Below, piece after piece: positions 25,501-34,000 of a stretch of DNA of 64,000 nt. Position numbers and translations under genes: made by a program. The stretch's first letter is position 1, and the number at the start of each line of letters is the position of its first letter. Location: contig NZ_JBILJW010000015.1 of the NCBI RefSeq assembly GCF_044377035.1, positions 16,597-80,596 of the forward strand. The letters are read 5' to 3'. The notes below the pieces were generated by a model that saw only the letters and a list, made by a program, of their open reading frames with translations, was not told the DNA's origin and made no database searches. This DNA comes from Silanimonas sp044377035 (GTDB lineage Bacteria > Pseudomonadota > Gammaproteobacteria > Xanthomonadales > Xanthomonadaceae).

Positions 25501-26943
25501 ACCTTCGTCCGCGAGGCCGACTACTGCTCCGGGGCCGCGATCGCCCTGCCGAGCGCGCTGTTCAAGCGCCTCGGCGGATTCGATGAGCGGTACGCCCCCG
25601 CCTATTACGAAGACACCGACCTCGCGATGAAGGTTCGTGAGGCGGGGCTCAAGGTGCGCGTGCAGCCGGCGTCGATGGTGGTCCACCACGAGGGCATCAC
25701 CGCCGGCACCGACACCAGCAGCGGGGTGAAGGCCTACCAGGTGCGCAACCAGCAGCGTTTCCTCGAGCGCTGGCGCGACACGCTCCTGCGCCGCCATCCA
25801 GCGCCGACGCAGGCCGTGCACTACGCGGCGCAGCATCGCGCCCGTGCCCGCGTGCTCGTCATCGACGCCACGACGCCGATGCCGGATCGCGACTCCGGCT
25901 CGGTGCGCCTGTTCGAACTGCTGCGCCTGCTGGTCGACGAGGGCTGTGCCGTGACCTTCTTCCCGGAGAACGGGCTGGACGACGGGCGCTACACGCAGTC
26001 GCTTCGCGATCTCGGCGTCGAGGCCTGGACGCATCCGTGGCTCGGCGCGATCCCCGACTGGCTGGCGAAACACGGGCCGCGCTTCCAGCTCGTCATCGTC
26101 AGCCGCCACTACATCCTCTCGCCCCTGCTGCCGCTGCTGCGCCGCCATGCGCCGCAGGCGCGCATCGTCTTCGACACCGTCGATCTGCACCACCTTCGCG
26201 AGCAGCGCGAAGCGGAAGAACGCAACGACGCCACCCTGCTGCGCGCCGCGGCGCGAACCCGCGCCGACGAGCTGGCGCTGATCGGCAGCGTCGACCGCAC
26301 CTGGGTGGTGAGCCCGGTAGAGAAGGCCCTGTTGGCGGAGAGCGCACCCGGTGCGGTGGTGGATGTCGTGTCGAACATCCATCGCGTGCGCGGCGCCGGC
26401 CCGTCGATGGCCGCTCGGCAAGGCCTGCTCTTCGTCGGTGGCTTCCGCCACCCGCCGAACGTGGACGCTGCGCAGTGGCTTGCCGACGAGATCCTTCCGC
26501 GCATCCGCGCGCAGCGGCCGGAGATCACGCTCTCACTGGTCGGGAGCGACGCGCCGGCCTCCGTGCTCGCCCTCGGCGAACGCCCGGGCATCACCGTGCA
26601 TGGCCATGTGCCCGATCTCGAGCCGCTGATCGACACGCATCGCTTCTCGGTCGCGCCGCTGCGCTACGGCGCCGGCGTGAAGGGCAAGATCAACCAGGCC
26701 TTGGCGCATGGCCTGCCGGTGGTGGCAACGCGTTGCGCCGTCGAAGGCATGGGCCTGACCCATGGCATCGACGCCCTGGTGGCGGACGACGCGGAATCAC
26801 TCGCCGCGACGATTCTCGCCGCCTACGACGACGCGACGCTGTGGCAGCGGCTGGTCGACGGCGGCCTCGCCAACACCGAGCGCGAGTTCTCTCCCGAGCG
26901 CGCCCGCACCACGCTGCGCACCATCTTCAACCAGCTGCGCTGA
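22540..26943 (+). CDS. Three-domain glycosyltransferase (GT4 - coiled coil - GT2 - GT4)
   Basis: A protein of up to 1467 residues. Residues about 200-610 look like a GT-B (GT4) glycosyltransferase (VLHVLHDWGGGVARFVADQM; LVPGRLKGGKGEWLLEAL; LPETFGYVLSEMQALGVPVL). Residues about 625-770 are a coiled coil with a duplicated motif (DRDTADLISQR near 635 and ERDTADLIRQR near 724). Residues about 845-1090 are a GT2 domain with VIVVDDASPDESG, FLNNDTTLTPGW and YYEDTDLAMKVREAG. Residues about 1110-1467 form a second GT4 domain ending with GAGVKGKINQALAHGLPVVA. It probably builds a surface polysaccharide or glycan. The 22540 start overlaps mrcB; a TTG at 22615 is an alternative that would avoid this. No sugar or acceptor can be inferred. 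Confidence 0.88.
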   Translation: MGAKPSVNQAIIRVPQSSAAPLDPRLNTATLPTARHDPIGTIEGDPGQGWDGRLRAALAASDAALLLLVAPGVAPDAFTLAQMAGALAESPGLDAVSPVGVRDIAAAWALDDHDDAVLEAWTWAPHVALPAAPDARCALWRREAAERALRTSPATTPAIHGARLPHLAVALGDTTAEAHDGVPFRIDPEWRPNRLALRRPAPTAAGRRGRPVVLHVLHDWGGGVARFVADQMRDDPDADHLALVSHGDERRGHGQRIALHLGLDTCPIRAWACTPAVGDTGDTHPAVRAALAESIASFGVSAVRVSSLIGTTLDVLRTGLPTTFVVHDLFPFWPVLDDVEPRPRWDAARLAEFAERPGFAFGERRPEVWQARAAAAVAALDAEHVRIVAPSTFAAERLRGMAPTLSNATVLPHGLPPFAGEVPSRETRRRPGPLRVLVPGRLKGGKGEWLLEALVPLSPAGIDWCFAGGGALAARYAQALGGRAIDDYATDELPRLVEAFDPDLALLPSTLPETFGYVLSEMQALGVPVLAAQLGAYAERAAAGEPGVTVVPGTAAAIAAALAERVAQPERQPRPRPVPTSMAESRAGWRMLHPLRTARPRLLGTGEAAVAATTQHVAGLLRAASDALVQERDDAYRAYDRDTADLISQRSAAMDQTDELLREQAQERDRVAEHIAALEADGARDRAQTLALQAEMDRLESEAASLRESTLELKGERDSAYHYYERDTADLIRQRDIALSQRDAAMDQLAEARRTLAHPLLRIVLRLRRHVGDGWVAARYRTRRGIDLALRGLRSLHTRGAGATWAAVVRRFATTTAAAPGADEAPDAPLAFATPATVRASVVIPVHGKLDYTLACLRSLVQTRLSSDVEVIVVDDASPDESGKVLSAIPGLRYHRNAANLGFVGSCNAGAAMARGEFVVFLNNDTTLTPGWLEALLRTFETHPDTGLAGAKLVYPDGRLQESGGIVFSDGSGWNFGRFEDPKHPAYTFVREADYCSGAAIALPSALFKRLGGFDERYAPAYYEDTDLAMKVREAGLKVRVQPASMVVHHEGITAGTDTSSGVKAYQVRNQQRFLERWRDTLLRRHPAPTQAVHYAAQHRARARVLVIDATTPMPDRDSGSVRLFELLRLLVDEGCAVTFFPENGLDDGRYTQSLRDLGVEAWTHPWLGAIPDWLAKHGPRFQLVIVSRHYILSPLLPLLRRHAPQARIVFDTVDLHHLREQREAEERNDATLLRAAARTRADELALIGSVDRTWVVSPVEKALLAESAPGAVVDVVSNIHRVRGAGPSMAARQGLLFVGGFRHPPNVDAAQWLADEILPRIRAQRPEITLSLVGSDAPASVLALGERPGITVHGHVPDLEPLIDTHRFSVAPLRYGAGVKGKINQALAHGLPVVATRCAVEGMGLTHGIDALVADDAESLAATILAAYDDATLWQRLVDGGLANTEREFSPERARTTLRTIFNQLR
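22550..22569. repeat. Tandem direct repeat AACCAAGCG at divergent junction
   Basis: The nonamer AACCAAGCG occurs at 22550-22558 and again at 22561-22569, an 11-base period (about one helical turn). It lies where the 5' ends of mrcB (-) and the glycosyltransferase (+) meet, next to GATAAT at 22569-22574. It could be a small operator, but there is no independent support. Confidence 0.35.
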
Positions 26944-26948
26944 CCGCC

Positions 26949-27848
26949 TCAGCGCCCTTCCGGGCGCGCCGTCTCGGCGCGCTGCAGCCGCTGCGAAAGC
27001 ATTGCCAACTCCGGCGCCTGCGGGGCGAGGCGCTGCGCTTCCGCGAGCGCGCGGCGGGCCTCGACAAAGGCCCCGCGGCCGATCGCTTCGTCGGCGAGCC
27101 CACGCCAGCGGATGGCTTCGGCGCTGTCGGTCGACGAGGGCGTGGCTGGCGAAACTGGGCCTCCAACGCGGCCCACGCCGGACGCGCCGAGGCGGGCTTC
27201 GAGTTCGGGCAATTGCAGGTGCGCCGGGTCGATGGCCCGCACTTCGGCCACCAGCGAGTTCGCCGTGTCCGCTTCGCCGCGGTCGAGCGCCACCATGGCG
27301 TGCGCCAGCGTCGCGGCCAGCAGGCGACTGCGGCCGTCACGCGCCAACGCATTGTCCGGTTCCCGCTGCAGCACCTGCCGGTAGAGCGCGAGGGCCGCCG
27401 TGGGATCGGCGCCCTCCAGGACCGTCGCCCGCTGAAGCACCGCCTCCACCGAAGGCTCCGCACGCGCCAGCAGGGACTGCCGCAGCGTCTCGATGCGCTC
27501 ACCCGGCATGCCGAGACGAACCGCCCGCGCCAGCGCCTGTTCCGCCTGCGCCGAGTCGCCTGCCGCGACAGCCGTCGCCGCCTGCGCCAAGGACCGTTCG
27601 CCCGTCGCGGCCAAGCCCTCGACGATGCGCGGATGGTCTGGTGCACGCGCCTGCGCCGCTTCGAAACGTGACGCCGCGGTGTCGAGATCACCCGTCGCCA
27701 GCGCCTGCTCGGCCTGTGAGACGAGACCGGCCAGGGCGGCGTCGGGGAACACGGCGCGGCCGATCGGCTCGCGCAGCAGCAACACGCCGACCAGCAGCGA
27801 TGCCAAGAGCGCGGCGACCACCGCCCAGCGCGAGGGCCGAACGGTCAT
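26949..27848 (-). CDS. TPR-containing membrane protein, hypothetical
   Basis: A 299-residue protein with one N-terminal membrane helix (residues about 7-26) and a helical body of tetratricopeptide-type repeats (for example AEQALATGDLDTAASRFEAA followed by ARAPDHPRIVEGLAATGERS, and later YRQVLQREPDNALARDGRSR). A Ser/Pro-rich linker separates a last repeat at the C-terminus. It should be anchored in the inner membrane. The ATG overlaps the relA stop by one base. The molecular function is unknown; TPR proteins of this kind usually act as scaffolds. It converges with the glycosyltransferase gene, five bases apart. Confidence 0.85.
   Translation of the reverse strand: MTVRPSRWAVVAALLASLLVGVLLLREPIGRAVFPDAALAGLVSQAEQALATGDLDTAASRFEAAQARAPDHPRIVEGLAATGERSLAQAATAVAAGDSAQAEQALARAVRLGMPGERIETLRQSLLARAEPSVEAVLQRATVLEGADPTAALALYRQVLQREPDNALARDGRSRLLAATLAHAMVALDRGEADTANSLVAEVRAIDPAHLQLPELEARLGASGVGRVGGPVSPATPSSTDSAEAIRWRGLADEAIGRGAFVEARRALAEAQRLAPQAPELAMLSQRLQRAETARPEGR
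26952..26967. terminator. Short GC hairpin at convergent gene ends
   Basis: GCGCCC TTCC GGGCGC forms a perfect 6-bp stem with a tetraloop just past the glycosyltransferase stop and within the last codons of the convergent TPR gene. There is no T-tract, so it is at best a weak or factor-assisted terminator. Confidence 0.35.
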
Positions 27849-29926
27849 CAGCCGACCCGCCGCGCGTCGCGCACGCCCGGCACGGCGGTCAGGCGGGCCA
27901 GCAGCTTGGAGAGTTGTTCGAAATCGCTGACCTTCAAGGTGAGCTTGAGGTCGGCGAGGCCGCGGCTGTCGTCACTGCGCGAGGCGACGGCATTGATGTG
28001 GATGCCCTCCTGCGCGATCAGCGTGGTGATGTCCTTCAGCAAGGACTTGCGGTCGAGCCCGTGGATGGCGACATCGACGGCATAGGTGCCGCCGGCGCGG
28101 CCCCAGGAGACAGGCATGGCGCGGTCCGGATCGCGCGCGACCAGGCGCGAGAGCGCCACGCAGTCGGCGCGATGCACGCTGATGCCTCGGCCCCGCGTCA
28201 GATAGCCGGCGATGGCGTCGCCCGGCACCGGCTGGCAGCAGCGTGCGAGCTGCATCAGCAGGTTGCCCACGCCATCGACCACGAAGCTGTCGCTGCGCGC
28301 ACCGACCTTGTCGCGCGACGCCGCGGCCGGGATGGGCGGCAGCGCCGGGGCCTCCTTCGGCTGCTGCGCCTCATGCAGCGCGCGGCTCACCTGCGCCGGG
28401 CTGACATCACCGAGCGACAGCGCGACCAGCAGGTCGTCCTGCGTCGCGAGCCGCAATCGCGGCAGCACCGGCGCGAGGTCGGCGCCGAGCAGGCCGAGGC
28501 GACGGAGTTCCTTGTCGAGCAACTCGCGCCCTTCAGCGAGGTTGTGCGCACGATCAAGCTTGTGGAACCACGCGCGCACCTTGTCGCGGGCGCGACCGGT
28601 CACGAGGAAACCGCTCGCCGGCTGCAGCCAGTCGCGGCGCGGCGCACCGACCTTGGCCGTCAGGATCTCCACGGCGTCGCCAGTGGCCGGCTTCGAATCG
28701 AGGGTGACGATGCGGCCGTTGATCTTCGCGCCGCGGCAGCGGTGCCCCACTTCCGTGTGCACGGCATAGGCGAAATCGAGCACGGTCGCGCCGCGCGGCA
28801 GGTCGACCACCTTGCCCTGAGGCGTCAGCACGTAGACGCGGTCCTCGACGAGATCGGCCTTCAGCCCTTCCTGCAGCTTCTGCTCGTCGCCCTCGCTCGA
28901 ATCGAGCAGCTGGCGCATCCACGCGATCTTGCGTTCGAAGCTCGCATCGGCACCGCCGCCCTCCTTGTAGCGCCAGTGCGCGGCGACGCCGAGTTCGGCC
29001 TGCTCGTGCATTTCGCGCGTGCGGATCTGCACCTCGAGCGCGCGGCCCTCGGGGCCGACCACGGCCGTGTGCAGGCTGCGATAGCCGTTCGCTTTCGGGC
29101 GGGCAATGTAGTCGTCGAACTCCTTCGCGATCGGCGTCCACACCTGGTGCACGACGCCGAGCGCCGCGTAGCAGGCGGCGACATCGCCGACCAGCACGCG
29201 CACGGCGCGGATGTCGTAGAGCTCGCCGAAGGGCACGTCCTTGCGCTGCATCTTCTTCCAGATGCTGTAGATGTGCTTCGGCCGGCCGGCCACGTCGCCG
29301 TCGATGCCGGACTCCTGCAACGCCGCGCGCAGCTGCGACTTGACGTCCTCGATGTACTGCTCGCGCGCACCGCGCTTCTCGTCGAGCAGGCGGGCGATGC
29401 GCTGATAGGTCTCGGGCTGCTGGAAGCGGAACGCGAGGTCCTCGATCTCCCACTTCAGTTGCCAGATGCCCAGCCGGTTCGCCAGCGGCGCGAGAATGTC
29501 GGCAGCAAGCCGCGCGAGTTCGGTGCGCTCGGCTTCGGGCAGGGCCGAGGCGTGGCGAAGCCGGGCCAGCTGCAGGGCCAGCAGCACCGGCACCACGCGC
29601 AGGTCGCGGACGATGGCGAGCAGCAGCCGCCTCAGGCCTTCGGCATCGGCACGTCCCTCCGCCCGCGCATGCAGCGCCCACACCTGCTCCGCGGCGCGCA
29701 CGCCGTCCAGCATGGCCGGCAGCCGGCCGGGCGTCGGTGCGCCCGTGACGTCGGGCGCCTCGGGCCCGAGGGCCACCAAAGCGGTCGCCCAGATCATCTC
29801 GCGGTCCGGCGACAGCGCGGCCAGCACCTCGAGCGCGCGGCGGCAGAACACAGCGCCCGGCGAATCACCCGCCGCCGCCGACGCCAGGGCCGGCCATTCG
29901 GCCAGGGCGTGCGCAGCGTTGGGCAT
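27848..29926 (-). CDS. relA: RelA-type (p)ppGpp synthetase
   Basis: A 692-residue ribosome-associated alarmone synthetase. The N-terminal hydrolase-like region lacks the HD active-site motif. The synthetase domain shows GRPKHIYSIWKKM (about residue 212), and EFDD at about residue 268 is the ExDD signature of monofunctional RelA (bifunctional SpoT/Rel proteins have RxKD). Then come TGS (DRVYVLTPQGKVVDLPRGAT), a zinc-finger/helical part with CCQPVPGD, and a C-terminal ACT domain. I take the ATG at 29926; a GTG at 29947 and an ATG at 30016 (inside the divergent gene) are possible. It should raise ppGpp on amino-acid starvation. Confidence 0.93.
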   Translation of the reverse strand: MPNAAHALAEWPALASAAAGDSPGAVFCRRALEVLAALSPDREMIWATALVALGPEAPDVTGAPTPGRLPAMLDGVRAAEQVWALHARAEGRADAEGLRRLLLAIVRDLRVVPVLLALQLARLRHASALPEAERTELARLAADILAPLANRLGIWQLKWEIEDLAFRFQQPETYQRIARLLDEKRGAREQYIEDVKSQLRAALQESGIDGDVAGRPKHIYSIWKKMQRKDVPFGELYDIRAVRVLVGDVAACYAALGVVHQVWTPIAKEFDDYIARPKANGYRSLHTAVVGPEGRALEVQIRTREMHEQAELGVAAHWRYKEGGGADASFERKIAWMRQLLDSSEGDEQKLQEGLKADLVEDRVYVLTPQGKVVDLPRGATVLDFAYAVHTEVGHRCRGAKINGRIVTLDSKPATGDAVEILTAKVGAPRRDWLQPASGFLVTGRARDKVRAWFHKLDRAHNLAEGRELLDKELRRLGLLGADLAPVLPRLRLATQDDLLVALSLGDVSPAQVSRALHEAQQPKEAPALPPIPAAASRDKVGARSDSFVVDGVGNLLMQLARCCQPVPGDAIAGYLTRGRGISVHRADCVALSRLVARDPDRAMPVSWGRAGGTYAVDVAIHGLDRKSLLKDITTLIAQEGIHINAVASRSDDSRGLADLKLTLKVSDFEQLSKLLARLTAVPGVRDARRVG

Positions 29927-30007
29927 GGCGGGGGATGCGGGCTTCACGATGCCCCGAGGGTAGACTTCCGCAACGATCCCCCACAACTCGGCCCAACGGA
30001 TTTCGTC

Positions 30008-30508
30008 ATGCGCCATTTCGCGATCGCCCTGCTCCTTCTCGCCGCACCGCTCGCGGCACAGGCCGCCGACACCCCGCCGCCGGCCATCGAAACGCGGATG
30101 GACGACGCAACGAAGCAGCGCACGGGCATCGCCCGGCTGACGCCCGAGGAACTGGCCGCGCTCAACGCCTGGCTCGCCACCGAACCGGCCGCGATGCCTG
30201 CGCCGGCCGCTGCACCGGCGCCTGCCCCGGCGCCCGTGGCGGACCGCATCGGATTCAACACGCCCGACCCGGAGGCCGAGGAACCGAGGGTCGAGTCACG
30301 CATCGTCGGCACCTTCCGCGGCCTGGCGCCGCGCGCGCAGATCCGCCTCGAGAACGGCCAGGTCTGGCGCTCGGTCGACAGCACCGCGGTGTTCCGCGGC
30401 ATCACGGCGGAATCGCCGGCCGTCGAGATCACCAAGGGCACGTTCGGAGGCTGGCGCCTGCGCCTCACCGACTATCGCGGCATGGCGAAAGTCGAACGCG
30501 TCCGCTGA
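30008..30508 (+). CDS. Secreted protein, first of a tandem paralog pair
   Basis: A 166-residue protein with a clear signal peptide (MRHFAIALLLLAAPLAAQAA). A motif LTPEELAALNAWL near residues 48-60 is followed by an Ala/Pro linker. The C-terminal domain contains ARIENGQVW-type sequence (RLENGQVWRSVDS), then EITKGTFGGWRL and a final VERV. I do not recognise the family. The gene just downstream encodes the same architecture without the Ala/Pro linker, so the pair arose by tandem duplication. Both should be periplasmic. Confidence 0.82.
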   Translation: MRHFAIALLLLAAPLAAQAADTPPPAIETRMDDATKQRTGIARLTPEELAALNAWLATEPAAMPAPAAAPAPAPAPVADRIGFNTPDPEAEEPRVESRIVGTFRGLAPRAQIRLENGQVWRSVDSTAVFRGITAESPAVEITKGTFGGWRLRLTDYRGMAKVERVR

Positions 30509-30549
30509 ACCGCCGCCTCCGTTCTCTTCGACTTCGACAAGGAATCCCC

Positions 30550-31020
30550 ATGCGCCACTCCGCCCCCCTTCTCGCCCTCGCACTGTTCACCGTCACCGGA
30601 GCCGCTGCGGCGCAGGGCTTTTCGACGGTCGAAGAGCGCATGAGTGCCACCGAGTTCCGCGAAGCCGGCCTCGACACGCTTTCGGAAGCGCAACTGCAGG
30701 CGCTCAATGCCTGGCTGCAGCGCGACCGGCGCTGCGTGGCCGCGGATGCGGCGATGGATTCCCGTGGCCTTCGCCCCGAGGCGCTGGACGACGAGGCCGA
30801 CATCATCTCGACCCTGCCCGGCGCGTTCACCGGCTGGCAGGGCGGCGAGGTCTTCACCCTCGCGAACGGCCAAGTGTGGCGCGCGATCGACCCCGGCAGC
30901 GCGCTGCGCGGCGTGAACCTGACGAACCCGCGCGTCACCATCAGCAAAGGCCTGTTCGGCGCGTGGCGCCTGAAGGTCGAGGGCTACAACGCGTCGGTGA
31001 AGGTCGAGCGCGTCGAGTAA
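30550..31020 (+). CDS. Secreted protein, second of a tandem paralog pair
   Basis: A 156-residue protein with signal peptide (cleavage likely after TGAAAAQG) and the same layout as its upstream neighbour: LSEAQLQALNAWL, then LANGQVWRAIDP, TISKGLFGAWRLKVEGYN and the final VERVE. It carries a Cys in DRRCVAADA where the paralog has an Ala/Pro linker. It starts 41 bases after the paralog's stop, probably in the same transcript. The function is unknown; the conserved GQVW and KG-F-G-WRL segments suggest one small beta domain. Confidence 0.83.
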   Translation: MRHSAPLLALALFTVTGAAAAQGFSTVEERMSATEFREAGLDTLSEAQLQALNAWLQRDRRCVAADAAMDSRGLRPEALDDEADIISTLPGAFTGWQGGEVFTLANGQVWRAIDPGSALRGVNLTNPRVTISKGLFGAWRLKVEGYNASVKVERVE

Positions 31021-31023
31021 GCC

Positions 31024-34000
31024 TCAACGCGTGTTCAGCGCCTCGAGCTGCTTGGCGAGGCGCTTCGCGGACACCGGCCGCTTCGTGCCCAGCTCCTGCG
31101 CGAACAGCGAGACGCGCAACTCTTCCAGATCCCAGCGCAAGGTCTGCCAACCCGGTTCCAGCGCGGTGCCTCGGCGGCGCGCGTCATCGATGGCCTTCGC
31201 GAAGGGCTGCACCTCGAGCATGCGCTGCTGGTCGCGGGTCGGGTCGCGCAGGGCGCGCTCGGCGCGCAGGGCCAGCGCCTTCAGGTAGCGCGGCAGTTCG
31301 TTGAAGGCTTCCGGCGGCGTCTCGCGGACGAAGCCGGGATGCACGAGCCCCGCCAACTGGGCCCGGAGATCATCAAGATTCGCTTTCGCCCACCCCATCA
31401 CCGGCGCCTCCAGCTTCGGGCGGATCTCGGCGTACTGGCTGAGCGCGGCCTCGGCGATCTTCAAGCGCGCCATCGCCTCGCCGAACAGTTTCTGTTTCAC
31501 CGCGCCGATCGCTTTGTTGAAGGCCTCGCGGTCGCGGATCGCGGCGAGCGTCACGCCGCCCTGACCGCCATCCAGCAGCGCCGCCAGCGCCTTGGCGACG
31601 AGGTCGGCGCGCAGCTGCTCTGCCGTCGCCACCGCGGTGTAGACCATCGCGGTCTTCGGATTCAGCGGCAGCTGCTTGCGGGCCGACTTCACCGCGTCGG
31701 CCAGCGCGATTTCCGCCAGCCGAACCACGCCACCGCCATGGGCCTGCGCCGCCGCCTCGCGGTCGGCCAGCACGCGCAGGGCCACGTCATCGCCATCGAG
31801 CACCAGCGCCGGGAAGGCCGGCAAACCGCCCGCACCGCTGATTTCGACCGGGATCGGCTCGGCCGGGAACTCGCGCAGGCCCTCGCGGGCAAGACGCTCA
31901 CCGGCGCGCGCGGCGAACGCCTTTTCGGCCTCCGCGCCGAAGCGGGCCTTCAGCTCGTCGAGCGAGCGCGATTGGCCCAGCACGCGGAAGCGGGTGCCGC
32001 GAGAACCCGCCTCCGATGACGCGCCATCGCGGCCCTCCACCTCGCCAAGGCGCAGGTTCATCCGCAGATGCGGCTCCAGTGCGCCCTCGTCGAAGTCGAG
32101 CGCCCCCACCTCGACGCCCGTGGCCTTGGCGAGGAAGCGGCCGAGCGCGCCGGGCAGGCTGTCGGCGTCGCCGTTCGGATAGGCCAGCGCAAAGGCGCGG
32201 GCGAAATCCGGCGCGGGCACGAAGTTGCGGCGAAGGGCCTTCGGCAGGCCGCGGATCATTTCCGTGGCCTTCTCTTCCACCAGCCCCGGCACCAGCCACG
32301 AGAGTCGCGCGGCGTCGAGCGCGGGCAGCAGGTGCAGCGGCACGTCCAGCGTCACGCCGTCTTCGGCGTGGCCGGGCTCGAAGCGGTAATTCAGGGCGAG
32401 TCGCGCGTCGCCGAGCGGCAGGAATTTCGGGAAGCGCTCGACGCCGCTGCCCTCGACTGACATCAGGTCGGCCAGCGACCACTCCAGCGCCTTCTTCGCG
32501 GCCGGGTCGAGCTTGCCGTACCAGCTCTCTAGAGCCGCGGTGTTGTGCACGTCGGACGGCAGGCGGTCGAGGTACCAACGCACCTGCCAGTCCTCGTCGA
32601 CGACGAGCCCAGCGCGGCGTTGCTTCGCCTCTTCCTCCTGCGCGCGTTCGAGCGTGGCGAGGTTGCGCTTGACCAGCGGGATGCGGGTGTCGATCTCGCC
32701 CGTCGCCAACCCCTGTCGAACAAAAATCTCGCGGGCTTCGTCGGGGTACAGACCGCCGTAGTGCACCGGCTTCTTCGGCAGCAGTACCAGCCCGAACAGG
32801 CCGATCTGCTCGGAACCCTGCACCCGGCCCTGCCGCCGCGACCAGTGCGGATCGAAATGCCGGTGCGAGAGCAGGTGCGGCACGGCGTCGATCACCCACT
32901 CCGGCTCGATCTTCGCGGCGGTGATGCCCCAGACCTTGGCAGTGTCGAGCAGCGTCGCGCACAGCAACCACGGCGGCGGCTTCTGCGCCAGCGTGGAGGC
33001 GGGGAAGAGGCCGAACTTGCGACTGCGCGGGGCCTCGTAGAGCCCCTTCTCCGAGCGATGCCCGGTCTGGAGGGCCAAGCCCGCCAGAAGCGCACGGTGC
33101 AGGTCGGCGTAGTCGGCCGGCGCCTCGTTCTGCGCCCATCCCAAGGCCTCGCAGTTGAGGATCAGCTGCCGGTGCAGCTCGCGCCATTCGCGCAGGCGCA
33201 GGAAGTTGAGGAATCGCGAACTGCACCAGTCGCGCAGCTTCGACTGCGAGAGGTCTTCGTGCGCAGCGCGGTAGGCATCCCAGAGCTTAAGGATGCTGAC
33301 GAACTCCGAGCGTTCGTCGGCGAAGGCGGCGTGTGCACGGTCGGCGGCCTCGCGGGCTTCCTGCGGGCGTTCGCGCGGGTCCTGCAGCCCGAGGAAGCTG
33401 GCGATGATGATCATCTCGCGCAGCGCGCCGCGCTCCTTGGCCGCGATCAGCATGCGCGCCAGCTTCACGTCGACCGCGAAGGCCGCCATCTGCTTGCCCA
33501 CCGGCGTCAGCTGGCGGTGCTTGTCGACCGCGCCAAGCTCGGTGAGCTGCTGCCAGCCGTCGGCCACCGCGCGCGGGTCCGGGGCGTCGATGAAGGGGAA
33601 GTCCTCCACCCGGCCGAGGCCCAGCGAGAGCATCCGCAGGATCACGCCCGCCAGCGAGGAGCGCAGCAGCTCCGGGTCGGTGTAGCGCGGCCGACTGTTG
33701 AAGTCCTGCTCGCTGAAGAGCCGGTAGCAGATGCCCGACGACACGCGCCCACAGCGGCCCTTGCGCTGGTCGGCGCTGGCCTGGGCGATGTCCTCGATGT
33801 GCAGGCGGTCGAGCTTCATGCGCGGGCTGTAGCGCTTCACGCGCGCCGTGCCCGGGTCGACCACGTAGCGGATGCGCGGCACCGTCAGCGAGGTCTCGGC
33901 CACGTTCGTAGCCAGAACGATCCGCCGCTTCGGCCCCGGATTGAACACGCGGTCCTGGTCCTTGGCCGAAAGCCGCGCATACAGCGGCAGCACTTCGGTT

